This document shows, in pieces, positions 27,301 to 32,706 of a stretch of 64,000 nucleotides of DNA. The DNA is from an uncultured Dehalococcoidia bacterium (GTDB lineage: Bacteria > Chloroflexota > Dehalococcoidia > Lucifugimonadales > UBA3495). A model generated the notes under the pieces. It searched no databases, was not told where the DNA came from, and was given only the letters and a program-made list of their open reading frames with translations. Position 1 is the first letter of the stretch, and every line of letters begins with the position of its first letter. The stretch is from assembly GCA_958296445.1 (NCBI GenBank), contig OY282565.1:1501570-1565569 (forward strand). Reading direction: 5' to 3'. Made by a program: the position numbers and the translations under genes.

Positions 27301-27449
27301 CGATGGTGGCGGAGCGGCAGGCAGGCAGACGGCGAATCAACCGCAACGATGTATTGCGCGACCGGGATATGCAGCCCATCCTTGATAGCATTGACCAGTC
27401 GGCGCGAGCAATTCTGCCGGATTATTGTTCTGCGGCCGCCAACCTGTGA
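24327..27449 (+). CDS. type IIG-like restriction endonuclease-methyltransferase fusion
   Basis: 1040 residues in one chain. N-terminal nuclease: PIDVYC (D66) followed by VFETKRQG (E75-x-K77), a PD-(D/E)xK site. Middle: adenine-specific DNA methylase with HDFGEYYTPDWLAR, the AdoMet loop VLDPSCGSGTFLYHA near 368-382 and catalytic NPPW at about 574-577. The C-terminal third (NLPIPRFDPKNEHH and helical parts) is the target-recognition region. Such Eco57I/MmeI-like enzymes cut and protect the same sites. All motifs are intact. No separate methylase, specificity or transposase gene lies next to it; as a stand-alone unit it would be an acquired defence gene in the aromatic cluster. Confidence 0.92.
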   Translation: MQRFDVTGEPHWDLAREGIARLRMLPDSVAESEVESHLRSILSHLFPGLRYPDIATQYPSGDGPIDVYCRNVVFETKRQGKKDDARIKPDGSTETPEEQAVRYLDALTRQRALFDSGGIIWRACVTDGKEWSFYNYNPDFDSPSAQRLTSDKELRLDAPERDEELLGYLYQFVDRTTKLAPPTDNEIWVENLAGQYIALAAGCDQSAAYDVKRALWRDVLRGAYLTPPGDSAAERDLFARHTMLVVVARAVAETIRPAEQQPGGREIRQIVLTEGFAAWVLDAADADGEALLNDTVTEIDRYEWRAQNRDALKDLYHAVIPRNIRHDFGEYYTPDWLARAVCEEVMDAEWRREVIEMAVAGQSQGPAVLDPSCGSGTFLYHATQLLLEDARKHPELANSPQAQVEIVNALVAGIDLHPVAVELAKTTKILAFSDLAVYASSQDTAEVYLGDSLQWETRRNRALFELGDLVAVPTDDPDAPLRLPRNFLLSDHFLPRLRQIFDYAGRPEYPSIEDDLAAVLGLNTGAERTAIVETYRRFRQYISGGRNHVWQWYISNLVQPYRLTQQPASRMVGNPPWVVYNAMTVERQDAFRQQAQDRKLWASANLATQNDIAATFAATCVDYYLKPDGKFGFVLPYAALEARHWEAFRSGVWSLPETSGRQPTLIDLSKGGWDLMGLNSPPFPQANSSVIFGTKLGAGRRRLQLQAVPLSGIQEISNSERVNPKMPWDEVSPKLTFTPRLAHLTKSSEAYVNAFRNGATLFPQPLVVFEQPLSRALGKVYFRTNTGRETWAGSSRNGQVEERFVKPALFSRLLLPFGATGQSHIIAPFTQDGRRLETGLPQGDDAADFRLYWDNADRDWRRLSGPRPPHTLLDRVDYQGNLSSQLGKPEPGKVVYQRSGSWLTSSVVPAQIIADGTLNWYASDDENELHYLAAIFNAPGLAEFFKEYCRASDRHFQMGPVENLPIPRFDPKNEHHANLAAQSALAHQRVTAMVAERQAGRRRINRNDVLRDRDMQPILDSIDQSARAILPDYCSAAANL

Positions 27450-27450
27450 G

Positions 27451-27513
27451 AGCGCACGGCTGTGCGGCCCTACGGGACGCCCCCACCCTAGCCCTCCCCC
27501 GGAGGGGGAGGGA
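27451..27513. repeat. two adjoining palindromic repeats
   Basis: AGCGCACGGCTGTGCGGCCCTACGGG (27451-27476; its GCGCACGGCTGTGCG core is self-complementary) runs directly into the GACGCCCCCACCC...GGAGGGGGAGGG element (27476-27513). Together they separate convergent genes and could help terminate both. Confidence 0.75.
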
Positions 27514-27551
27514 AATCAGGGCCGGGCGTTTACCGGAAGGGAAGGGGAACG

Positions 27552-28625
27552 CTAGGGCTTGGCGATGGCTAGGCATTTGCTGGAGTTGAATACGTAGGTT
27601 TGGAGGAACTCTACGATTTCCGGGGGGCGCTGGAGTTCGGACATTGCGCCGGCTAGGCACATCCAGTTGAGCATTTCCTGTTGGCCGGCGTCCTCGATTT
27701 GGGCGGTGGTCAGGGTGCGCCAGGCTTCGTAGTCGCCGGCCTGGAACTCCTCGAACCTTTGGCGGTCGGAGTCTACGTCGCAGTAGAGCAGGCTGTTTTT
27801 TTCGGTTAGGAAGGCGTGGGACCAGCTTGAGGAGGCGATGAGGGCGATGCGCCAGGGGCTTTGTTGCAGGGCGCGGGCGGCGGCGGCGCCCAGCTCCATA
27901 CAGCGGCGGGGGGAGGGGCCGGGGGGGTCGGCGGGCATTTCCCGCTGGATGCCGCCGGGGCCGGTGACGGTCTGGGGGGTGGCGCCGCCCCGGTTGCGGA
28001 TGATGCGGCTGCCGTAGCAGTTGACGGCGAAGGGGATGATAGGGTAGTCGAAGCCTTGGCGGTCGTAATCCAGATAGAGCAGGGTGTTGAGGAAGGCGTG
28101 GCCCAGGCCCGGTTCGTGGAGGGGCTTGTAGGCGTAGGCTACGTCGAAGCCGTCGCCAATGAGGGCCCCGGCTAGGTAGCGGGCCGAGGGGTGGCCTTGG
28201 TAGCGGAAGGTTTTTTCGGGGGGTTCGCCCCAGACGTTGGGCCGGGCGGCGCCGTCTTTGGCGGCGAAGGGGCGGCATTCATATTCGTCGTAGGCCATAA
28301 CGCAGAAGGCCGGGATGATGTCCTCGCGGAAGTTTTCGTACTGGTCGTCGCCCCAGACCAGCACTGCGTCGGGGTTGAAGGCGTCCAGTTCGGCGCGGAT
28401 TTTGCGGAAGCCGTCCACCAGCTTTTGGCGGTGATGCAGGGCCGAGGCGTAGCCTTGGTCGTCGCCCCATTCCTGGCGCATAGGGGCGGGCCAGTTTTCG
28501 GGGTTCTTGCGCTCGGCGGGGATGCGCTCGTTGCGGAGGGCGCGGGTGAGGGAGTAGTTTTTGAGTTCGTCGGGGGTGATGAGGGAGGGGGAATGGGTGA
28601 CGCCGACGCCGAGGATTTCTGCCAT
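27552..28625 (-). CDS. LigB-type (class III) extradiol dioxygenase
   Basis: 357 residues from ATG 28625 with GGAGG five bases upstream. The start MAEILGVGVTHSPSLITPD carries the conserved iron-binding His of the LigB family; VLVWGDDQYENF, FLNTLLYLDYDRQGFDYPIIPF and the second-half ASSSWSHAFLTEK supply the other conserved positions. The family cleaves protocatechuate, gallate or related rings. It adds a second, unrelated ring-cleavage enzyme to this neighbourhood. Fragments of another copy of its 5' end lie at 29833-29946 and 30940-31029, so the gene has been locally duplicated and broken. Confidence 0.9.
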   Translation of the reverse strand: MAEILGVGVTHSPSLITPDELKNYSLTRALRNERIPAERKNPENWPAPMRQEWGDDQGYASALHHRQKLVDGFRKIRAELDAFNPDAVLVWGDDQYENFREDIIPAFCVMAYDEYECRPFAAKDGAARPNVWGEPPEKTFRYQGHPSARYLAGALIGDGFDVAYAYKPLHEPGLGHAFLNTLLYLDYDRQGFDYPIIPFAVNCYGSRIIRNRGGATPQTVTGPGGIQREMPADPPGPSPRRCMELGAAAARALQQSPWRIALIASSSWSHAFLTEKNSLLYCDVDSDRQRFEEFQAGDYEAWRTLTTAQIEDAGQQEMLNWMCLAGAMSELQRPPEIVEFLQTYVFNSSKCLAIAKP

Positions 28626-28756
28626 AGGGGGCCTCCGTCCGTGGTGGTTTGCGCCTAGCTTTGATAAAGCGGCGGGATTTGTCAAGGGGGCAGGCCAGAA
28701 GTAAGGCTATATTAAACTAATCGAAGTGCCAATATATGTTAATATTATTCTGCTAC

Positions 28757-28785
28757 TTGACAATCGGTATAATAACTGTTACACT
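28757..28785 (+). promoter_or_regulatory. strong sigma70-type promoter for the A+T-rich orphan gene
   Basis: TTGACA (28757-28762), 17 bases, TACACT (28780-28785), within an A+T-rich spacer unlike the surrounding DNA. A TATAAT also lies inside the spacer. The transcript would have a leader of about 70 bases before ATG 28864, which has AGGAGATAACC upstream. Confidence 0.7.
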
Positions 28786-28863
28786 CGCTTTGAAGCATTG
28801 AGTAATGAAGTGGTGTTTATAGTCCCACAAAAAACCCTAGCCACAATTAGGAGATAACCTAAA

Positions 28864-29826
28864 ATGGAAGGCAACGTAGATCATGGAAAATACTCTAGGG
28901 AACTGGCGCTTGTGTATTCCTTGCAAGATCTCAGCGAATTCAAACGGAAACTAGAGCTTAGAAGGACATCTTCTTCGGTATTGGCTCTTTTTGATCTCAG
29001 AACTTCTCAGCTCCAAGAAATTCACGGGCTACTACGAGCAGTACAGACTGGTCATTGCGATGTATTTTGGAGGTGGTTCCACGAAGAAAGCAACAAAGAA
29101 GGCAACAAATCCAAAATTTTCGAAGAAGCCGTAGTTCAAGGAATGTCGTTTCTGTACGAATTTGATATCGCTCGCTTCCTCGAAAAACACGGGATTAGCT
29201 ATGGCGGCTACTTTCGAGGAGATGTAGAAACCATGATCCTTGGTAAGAAAGGATGGAATGAAAATGACGTCATGCAGCAATTAGACCTCCGAACCGGCAA
29301 GAGCGTCAAAGTCTACTCTGAAGAGATGCTTCTGGCCTTTCTAGGATGCGGCAAGGACCCGTTTAGCGGTGGGGAAGCACTGCTGCGGTACTTTAGCCGC
29401 AATCACTCTGGCTTGGAATTTCTCCGGGAGATAGGTTTTCGCTGGCCATCCACCGATGTGTTCCCCGGCACTGAACATTTGCCAAAGCCAGACTGGCCTG
29501 AACTTGGGATCCTAAAATATATGGGCTATTCAGTAGGGGAGTATGGAAAGCCCCTACAGTGTCGGCGCGAAATTCTTAAGAGAGTCTTTGAGACTGAGGA
29601 GTTGCCGTTAGTCGAATCTTGGGGATACAGAGAGCAATGGGGGCCGGCTCGGTCGAGAACTCGGTTGAGCAAAATGGCTGAATCAATAGCGAGTTTCGCA
29701 AAATTAAGGAAGCGTGCAGTAGGGTTTGATAAGGCAATTGAAGATTGGGAAACCGATCTTGATTGGCTGAAGGATACTTTCTACACTGGTCGCTTCCGTT
29801 TTCAGTGGCCCAATATCTGGGCATGA
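28864..29826 (+). CDS. orphan protein of unknown function on an A+T-rich insert (possible defence gene)
   Basis: 320 residues. No signal peptide or membrane segment. The N-terminal two-thirds are mixed alpha/beta with several W and F positions (FWRWFHEES). The C-terminal part, from about 210 on, reads LGILKYMGYSVGEYGKP, then REILKRVFE, WGYREQWGPARSRTRLSKMAESI and a helical end with EDWETDLDWLK; this pattern of a GYxVG strand, RRxxL helix and WG-P-S-RL helix recalls an uncharacterised C-terminal domain I have seen in defence-type proteins, but I cannot name it. Base composition is visibly more A+T-rich than neighbours and the spacers are too, so it is probably a recent acquisition. Own promoter and ribosome binding site. 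Confidence 0.7.
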   Translation: MEGNVDHGKYSRELALVYSLQDLSEFKRKLELRRTSSSVLALFDLRTSQLQEIHGLLRAVQTGHCDVFWRWFHEESNKEGNKSKIFEEAVVQGMSFLYEFDIARFLEKHGISYGGYFRGDVETMILGKKGWNENDVMQQLDLRTGKSVKVYSEEMLLAFLGCGKDPFSGGEALLRYFSRNHSGLEFLREIGFRWPSTDVFPGTEHLPKPDWPELGILKYMGYSVGEYGKPLQCRREILKRVFETEELPLVESWGYREQWGPARSRTRLSKMAESIASFAKLRKRAVGFDKAIEDWETDLDWLKDTFYTGRFRFQWPNIWA

Positions 29827-29832
29827 TTCTGT

Positions 29833-29946
29833 GTCGCCCCATTCCTCGCGCATAGGGGCGGGCCAGTTTTCCGTGTTCTTGCGCTCGGCGCTGGGATGCG
29901 CTCGTTGCGCAGGGCGCGGGTGAGGGAGTAGTTTTTCAGTTCGTCC
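29833..29946 (-). pseudogene. fragment A of a second ligB copy (about codons 19-55)
   Basis: GTCGCCCCATTCCT onward matches the native gene at 28461-28573 with few changes. An extra two bases (CGGCGCTGGGATG against CGGCGGGGATG) break the frame, and both ends are missing. It cannot encode an enzyme. Both this fragment and fragment B have TTTTTCA where native ligB has TTTTTGA, so they descend from the same extra copy. Confidence 0.85.
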
Positions 29947-29952
29947 AGGGTG
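29922..29952. repeat. left direct repeat flanking NYN module 1
   Basis: GAGGGAGTAGTTTTTCA (29922-29938) is repeated exactly at 30939-30955; with imperfect extension the match is about 30 bases (GTTCGTCCAGGGTG against ATTGTCGGGGGTG). The two copies flank the roughly 1-kb NYN module 1 like a target-site duplication or a recombination scar. Confidence 0.75.
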
Positions 29953-29987
29953 GGTTGCGGGGGATTATAGCGCGGAATGGGCGGTGG

Positions 29988-30536
29988 CTAGAGGCGGACG
30001 GAGTTTACTAGGGGCTGGTCTATTCGGAAGTGTTCGTCCACTTCCTCCATCAGGTCGCGGTGGGGGTTTCTGCCGTGGTACAGCTTTATGATAACGCCCC
30101 GGTTCTTGGCGGTGGCAATGGCAGGGATGAAATCGCTGTCGCCCGCGATTATGATTGCTTGCTGGATAAGGCTGTCGGCGGCCAGCAGGAGCAGGTCTAC
30201 CGCCAGCAGGATGTCCACTCGCTTTTGTTCGTAAATGGGCGAACCATCCGCTGCAAAGCCGCGCTGTTCAACCCTCCCCAGACGGACAGTATATCTTGGC
30301 ATTAACCTCAAGGCGGAAAAGAACTGCCGTTGTCTGGCATACAGGGCGCTCTCCTGCGCCGTAGGGGGATTGCTCTGGTAAGGGAGTGAGGAGTAAAAGT
30401 ATGTTCTGAGCAGATTTGTGTTTTCAGACAGCTTTTGCGGCAACAATTCGTAATCGATGCGGACGCCTCCGAACTCGTCTCGTAAGAGATAGAAAAGATA
30501 TGCTCCGTCGATAAAAATCGCGCATCGCTCCTGCAT
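29988..30536 (-). CDS. NYN-domain (PIN-like) ribonuclease of module 1
   Basis: 182 residues. Start at ATG 30536, chosen for GAGGAG seven bases upstream. NYN domain acidic residues are all present: D10 in FIDGAYL, D108 and D114 in KRVDILLAVDLL, and D133/D135 in IIAGDSDFIPAI, the set that binds metal in LabA/DUF88-like NYN RNases. The chain ends with helix KNRGVIIKLYHGRNPHRDLMEEVDEHF. Upstream on the same strand are a terminator-like hairpin, five stem-loop repeats and a promoter-bearing 82-base repeat. That order (promoter - repeat RNA - terminator - nuclease) is the layout of type III toxin-antitoxin loci, though known toxins there are ToxN-fold proteins. I infer an RNA-neutralised RNase; not proven. 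Confidence 0.85.
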   Translation of the reverse strand: MQERCAIFIDGAYLFYLLRDEFGGVRIDYELLPQKLSENTNLLRTYFYSSLPYQSNPPTAQESALYARQRQFFSALRLMPRYTVRLGRVEQRGFAADGSPIYEQKRVDILLAVDLLLLAADSLIQQAIIIAGDSDFIPAIATAKNRGVIIKLYHGRNPHRDLMEEVDEHFRIDQPLVNSVRL

Positions 30537-30556
30537 ACAGCGGCTCCTCAATCAAT

Positions 30557-30590
30557 GAAAATGGGGCCGTAACATCACGACCCCATTCTC
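30557..30590 (-). terminator. terminator-like hairpin between the stem-loop array and NYN gene 1
   Basis: On the minus strand GAGAATGGGG and CCCCATTTTC form a 10-base-pair stem (one G-U pair) around a 14-base loop; the 3' arm is followed by ATT. It lies 20 bases before the NYN ATG. It would let most transcripts stop after the repeat RNA and some run into the gene, as in type III toxin-antitoxin loci. Confidence 0.65.
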
Positions 30591-30596
30591 GGTTCG

Positions 30597-30845
30597 CCTG
30601 ACGTGAGCCATAGCCGACGTCAGGAGGTAAAACAGCCTGACGTGGGCCGCGGCCGACGCCAGGGAGATAAACAGCCTGACGTGAGTATCCGCGCAGCGCA
30701 GGGGCTGGCGGGCCGACGCCAGGGGGATAAAACAGCCTGACGTGAGTATCCGCGCAGCGCAGGGGCTGGCGGGCCGACGCCAGGGGGATAAAACAGCCCG
30801 ACGTGAGTATCCGCGCAGCGCAGGGGCTGGCGGGCCGACGCCAGG
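30597..30845 (-). ncRNA. array of five stem-loops (candidate antitoxin/guide RNA) upstream of NYN gene 1
   Basis: Each unit has the arms CCTGACGT and AC(G)(T/C)CAGG. Plus-strand positions of the arms: 30597-30604/30617-30624, 30636-30643/30656-30663, 30675-30682/30716-30723, 30736-30743/30777-30784 and 30797-30804/30838-30845. The first two have 12-base loops; the last three share an identical 33-base loop and 61-base period. Spacers are 11-12 bases ((G)GGATAAAACAG type). Arm changes give G-U pairs only if the RNA is read from the minus strand, the strand of the NYN gene, which argues for a structured minus-strand RNA. No open frame is conserved between units. Confidence 0.75.
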
Positions 30846-30857
30846 AAAATGAACAAC

Positions 30858-30939
30858 TCAAGGGTAGCAGCTTCGGGCTATGGCCGTCAACCGGGGCTTT
30901 GGCCTTGAGGCAGCCGGTTTCCTTGCCTTGCCCGGCCCG
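30858..30939 (-). promoter_or_regulatory. 82-base promoter repeat of NYN module 1
   Basis: An 82-base block present again at 31607-31688 with two differences. On the minus strand it contains TTGACG (30885-30890) and TACCCT (30861-30866) 18 bases apart, so transcription would begin about 10 bases before the first stem-loop. The block's far end is the junction with ligB fragment B. Confidence 0.65.
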
Positions 30940-31472
30940 AGGGAGTAGTTTTTCAATTGTCGGGGGTGATGAGGGAGGGGGAATGGGTGACGCCGCCGCC
31001 GAGGATTTCTGCCATAGCGGGCCTCCGTTACGCCCTCGTTTTTGGCTACGGCAATCGCTGGCACAAAGTCGCTGTCCCCGGCGATTATGACTGCCTTGCT
31101 GATGTGGCCCTTAGTCGAATGCTGCACCAAGTCAACAGTTAAGAGGATATCCACCCGCTTTTGCTGGAATCTGGGCGAGCCGTCACTGTGTGCGCCGCGA
31201 ATTTCCAGTCGGCCCAAACGGAAAGAAACCCGCGGCAGGGTACTAACCCGGTGATAGTACCGCAACCAGTCGGCGTACCGGGCGCGTTCCGTTTCCGTAG
31301 GCGGGTCGCTTTGGTAGGGGGCGCAGTGATAGTAGTAAGTCCGAAGCAGATCAGAACCTGCCGATAACTTTTCTGACAGCTTTTCCAGGGCGATGGAAGC
31401 CCGCGAAAATTCAGAGTTAGCAACCACTTCCAAATAGGCGCCGTCAATAAATAATGCCACCCGGTCTTGCAT
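30858..31472 (-). CDS. NYN-domain ribonuclease of module 2, C-terminus replaced (probably damaged)
   Basis: From ATG 31472 (GAGAGG six bases upstream) the first 148 residues parallel NYN 1: FIDGAYL, KRVDILLTVDLV, IIAGDSDFVPAI and AVAKNEGV. After about position 31030 the reading frame leaves the family and runs through ligB fragment B and the promoter repeat, adding about 56 basic, low-complexity residues before the stop at 30858. The acidic core is intact but the last helix of the family is lost, so the protein may be inactive or altered. The 5' side has its own hairpins, terminator and promoter repeat. Confidence 0.65.
   Translation of the reverse strand: MQDRVALFIDGAYLEVVANSEFSRASIALEKLSEKLSAGSDLLRTYYYHCAPYQSDPPTETERARYADWLRYYHRVSTLPRVSFRLGRLEIRGAHSDGSPRFQQKRVDILLTVDLVQHSTKGHISKAVIIAGDSDFVPAIAVAKNEGVTEARYGRNPRRRRHPFPLPHHPRQLKNYSLGPGKARKPAASRPKPRLTAIARSCYP
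30939..30955. repeat. right direct repeat flanking NYN module 1
   Basis: Exact copy of 29922-29938 (GAGGGAGTAGTTTTTCA). Here it belongs to ligB fragment B; on the other side it belongs to fragment A. This shows module 1 lies inside what was one continuous extra ligB copy. Confidence 0.75.
30940..31029 (-). pseudogene. fragment B of a second ligB copy (start codon and about 26 codons)
   Basis: Matches native ligB 28546-28637, including GGAGGCC before the ATG and MAEILG, THSPSLITPD, but reaches a stop after about 20 codons and is cut off by the promoter repeat. Its 5' side is fused to the truncated end of NYN gene 2. Confidence 0.85.
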
Positions 31473-31492
31473 ACACGGCCTCTCAAAAGAAA

Positions 31493-31514
31493 GGGGCCGC
31501 GTCTCCACGGCCCC
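31493..31514 (-). terminator. terminator-like hairpin between the stem-loops and NYN gene 2
   Basis: GGGGCCG (31493-31499) and CGGCCCC (31508-31514) form a perfect 7-base-pair stem with an 8-base loop; read on the minus strand it is followed by TTTCTTTT, so it looks like an intrinsic terminator. It lies 20 bases before the NYN 2 start codon, in the same place as in module 1. Confidence 0.75.
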
Positions 31515-31524
31515 ATCTGGCTTG

Positions 31525-31592
31525 CCTGACGTACCCCGATAGTGAACGCCAGGAAATATATTTGCCTGACGTACCCCGAGGCGAACGTCAGG
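31525..31592 (-). ncRNA. two stem-loops (candidate antitoxin/guide RNA) upstream of NYN gene 2
   Basis: Arms CCTGACGT/ACGCCAGG (31525-31532/31546-31553) and CCTGACGT/ACGTCAGG (31565-31572/31585-31592), loops of 13 and 12 bases sharing ACCCCGA...(T)GA, spacer AAATATATTTG. Stems are the same as in module 1 but loops are different, and again the one non-canonical pair is G-U only in minus-strand RNA. Confidence 0.7.
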
Positions 31593-31606
31593 GAATATGA
31601 ACAATA

Positions 31607-31688
31607 TCAAGGGTAGCAGCTTCGGGCTATGGCCGTCAACCGGAGCTTTGGCCTTGATGCAGCCGGTTTCCTTGCCTTGCCCGGCCCG
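31607..31688 (-). promoter_or_regulatory. 82-base promoter repeat of NYN module 2
   Basis: Second copy of the block at 30858-30939. Minus-strand TTGACG (31634-31639) and TACCCT (31610-31615) again 18 bases apart. Conserved bases continue a little into the leader (TTGA..TTGTTCAT), then the stem-loops begin. Confidence 0.65.
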
Positions 31689-31750
31689 CCGGTAGGGGCG
31701 ATAATGGCGGCAACAACCTTGAGTGCGCTTGGGGGCGCGGGAGGCAGAGT

Positions 31751-32569
31751 ATGGATTGGGGAATGGCTAACCGTATGGGGCAACTGATTCAGTCGGATGG
31801 GCGGTGTATGTTTCTGCCCGTTGACCACGGGTATTTTCAGGGGCCGACGCGCAATCTGGAGCGGCCCGGCGAAACTATCGAACCCTTGATGCCCTATGCC
31901 GATGCTCTGTTCGCCACCCGGGGGGTGGTGCGGGCCGTCGTTGACCCGGCCGAGGCGAAGCCGCTGATTCTGCGGGTGTCGGGCGGCACCAGTATGACCG
32001 CCGGCGACTTGGCCGACGAGGGGCTGACTACTTCGATGGAGGACGCCGTGCGGCTCAATGTGGCCGCCGTCGGCATATCGGTGTTCATCGGCTCCGAATA
32101 CCAGAAGCAGTCGATCCTGAATCTGGGCAAGCTGGTGGACGAGGGCGAGCGGTACGGCATTCCGGTGATGGCGGTGACTGCCGTGGGCCGGGAGCTGGAC
32201 CAGCGGGATTCCCGCTATCTGGCGATGGCCTGCCGCATCTGCGCCGAAATGGGGGCCAAGGTGGTCAAGACGTACTGGTGCGCCGACGGTTTCGACCGGG
32301 TGGTGGACGGCTGCCCGGTGCCGGTGGTGATGGCCGGCGGCCCTAGGGCCGATACCGAGCTGGAGGTGCTGGAGTTCGTCCACGACGGGATGCAGAACGG
32401 CGCCATTGGCATCAACCTGGGGCGCAACATCTGGCAAAGCCCCCACCCCGTCCCTATGATTCGCGCCTTGCGCCACGTCGTCCACGGCAACGGCACGGTG
32501 GCGGAGGCGAAGGAAATCTTTGATTCGGCCCGCGCCGGGGCCGCCGAGCTGGTGGGCGTTTCGGATTAG
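31751..32569 (+). CDS. LsrF/DhnA-family class I aldolase (3-hydroxy-5-phosphonooxypentane-2,4-dione thiolase-like)
   Basis: 272 residues of the DhnA-type fructose-bisphosphate aldolase family. MFLPVDHGYFQGPT is the conserved N-terminal active-site loop and AKVVKTYWCADGF carries the Schiff-base lysine (K173). VPVVMAGGPRADTELEVL and GAIGINLGRNIWQSPHP complete the phosphate-binding end. Closest match in my reading is LsrF, the last enzyme of AI-2 degradation, but there are no other lsr genes here, so it may serve another phosphorylated substrate. Preceded by GGGAGGCAGAG and by the NYN module's promoter repeat pointing the other way. Confidence 0.85.
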   Translation: MDWGMANRMGQLIQSDGRCMFLPVDHGYFQGPTRNLERPGETIEPLMPYADALFATRGVVRAVVDPAEAKPLILRVSGGTSMTAGDLADEGLTTSMEDAVRLNVAAVGISVFIGSEYQKQSILNLGKLVDEGERYGIPVMAVTAVGRELDQRDSRYLAMACRICAEMGAKVVKTYWCADGFDRVVDGCPVPVVMAGGPRADTELEVLEFVHDGMQNGAIGINLGRNIWQSPHPVPMIRALRHVVHGNGTVAEAKEIFDSARAGAAELVGVSD

Positions 32570-32625
32570 GGCCGGGGTTTTAACGCAAAGCAGACAGAGA
32601 GCGGGGTTTTTCGATTCTTGGGATT

Positions 32626-32691
32626 TTTGTCTGAATCAGGATTTTCCCATCCGGTGAATCCTTTAATCCTGAAAATCCTGATTCAGACAAA
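32626..32691. terminator. perfect 21-base inverted repeat between aldolase and alcohol dehydrogenase genes
   Basis: TTTGTCTGAATCAGGATTTTC (32626-32646) is the exact complement of 32671-32691, with a 24-base loop. Related single arms occur at about 6335, 46308 and 51458. It could terminate the aldolase transcript or be a mobile palindrome remnant. It ends 15 bases before ATG 32707. Confidence 0.6.
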
Positions 32692-32706
32692 GTAAGGCAG
32701 GCGGTT

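Noticed and set aside
27552..28685. ligB starting at 28685
   Set aside because: The 20 extra codons are not in the duplicated fragments' coding part and ATG 28625 has GGAGG.
28864..29826. Phage or transposase gene
   Set aside because: No integrase, DDE or HUH motif; I cannot support a mobile-element function.
30597..30845. CRISPR array
   Set aside because: The repeat arms are only 8 bases, loops and spacers are identical in three units, the arms are complementary within each unit, and no cas gene is present.
30424..30861. Open frame of 145 codons across the stem-loop array
   Set aside because: It reads through hairpin repeats with 61- and 39-base periods that are not multiples of three, its protein has no conserved pattern, and it overlaps the start of NYN 1 in another frame.
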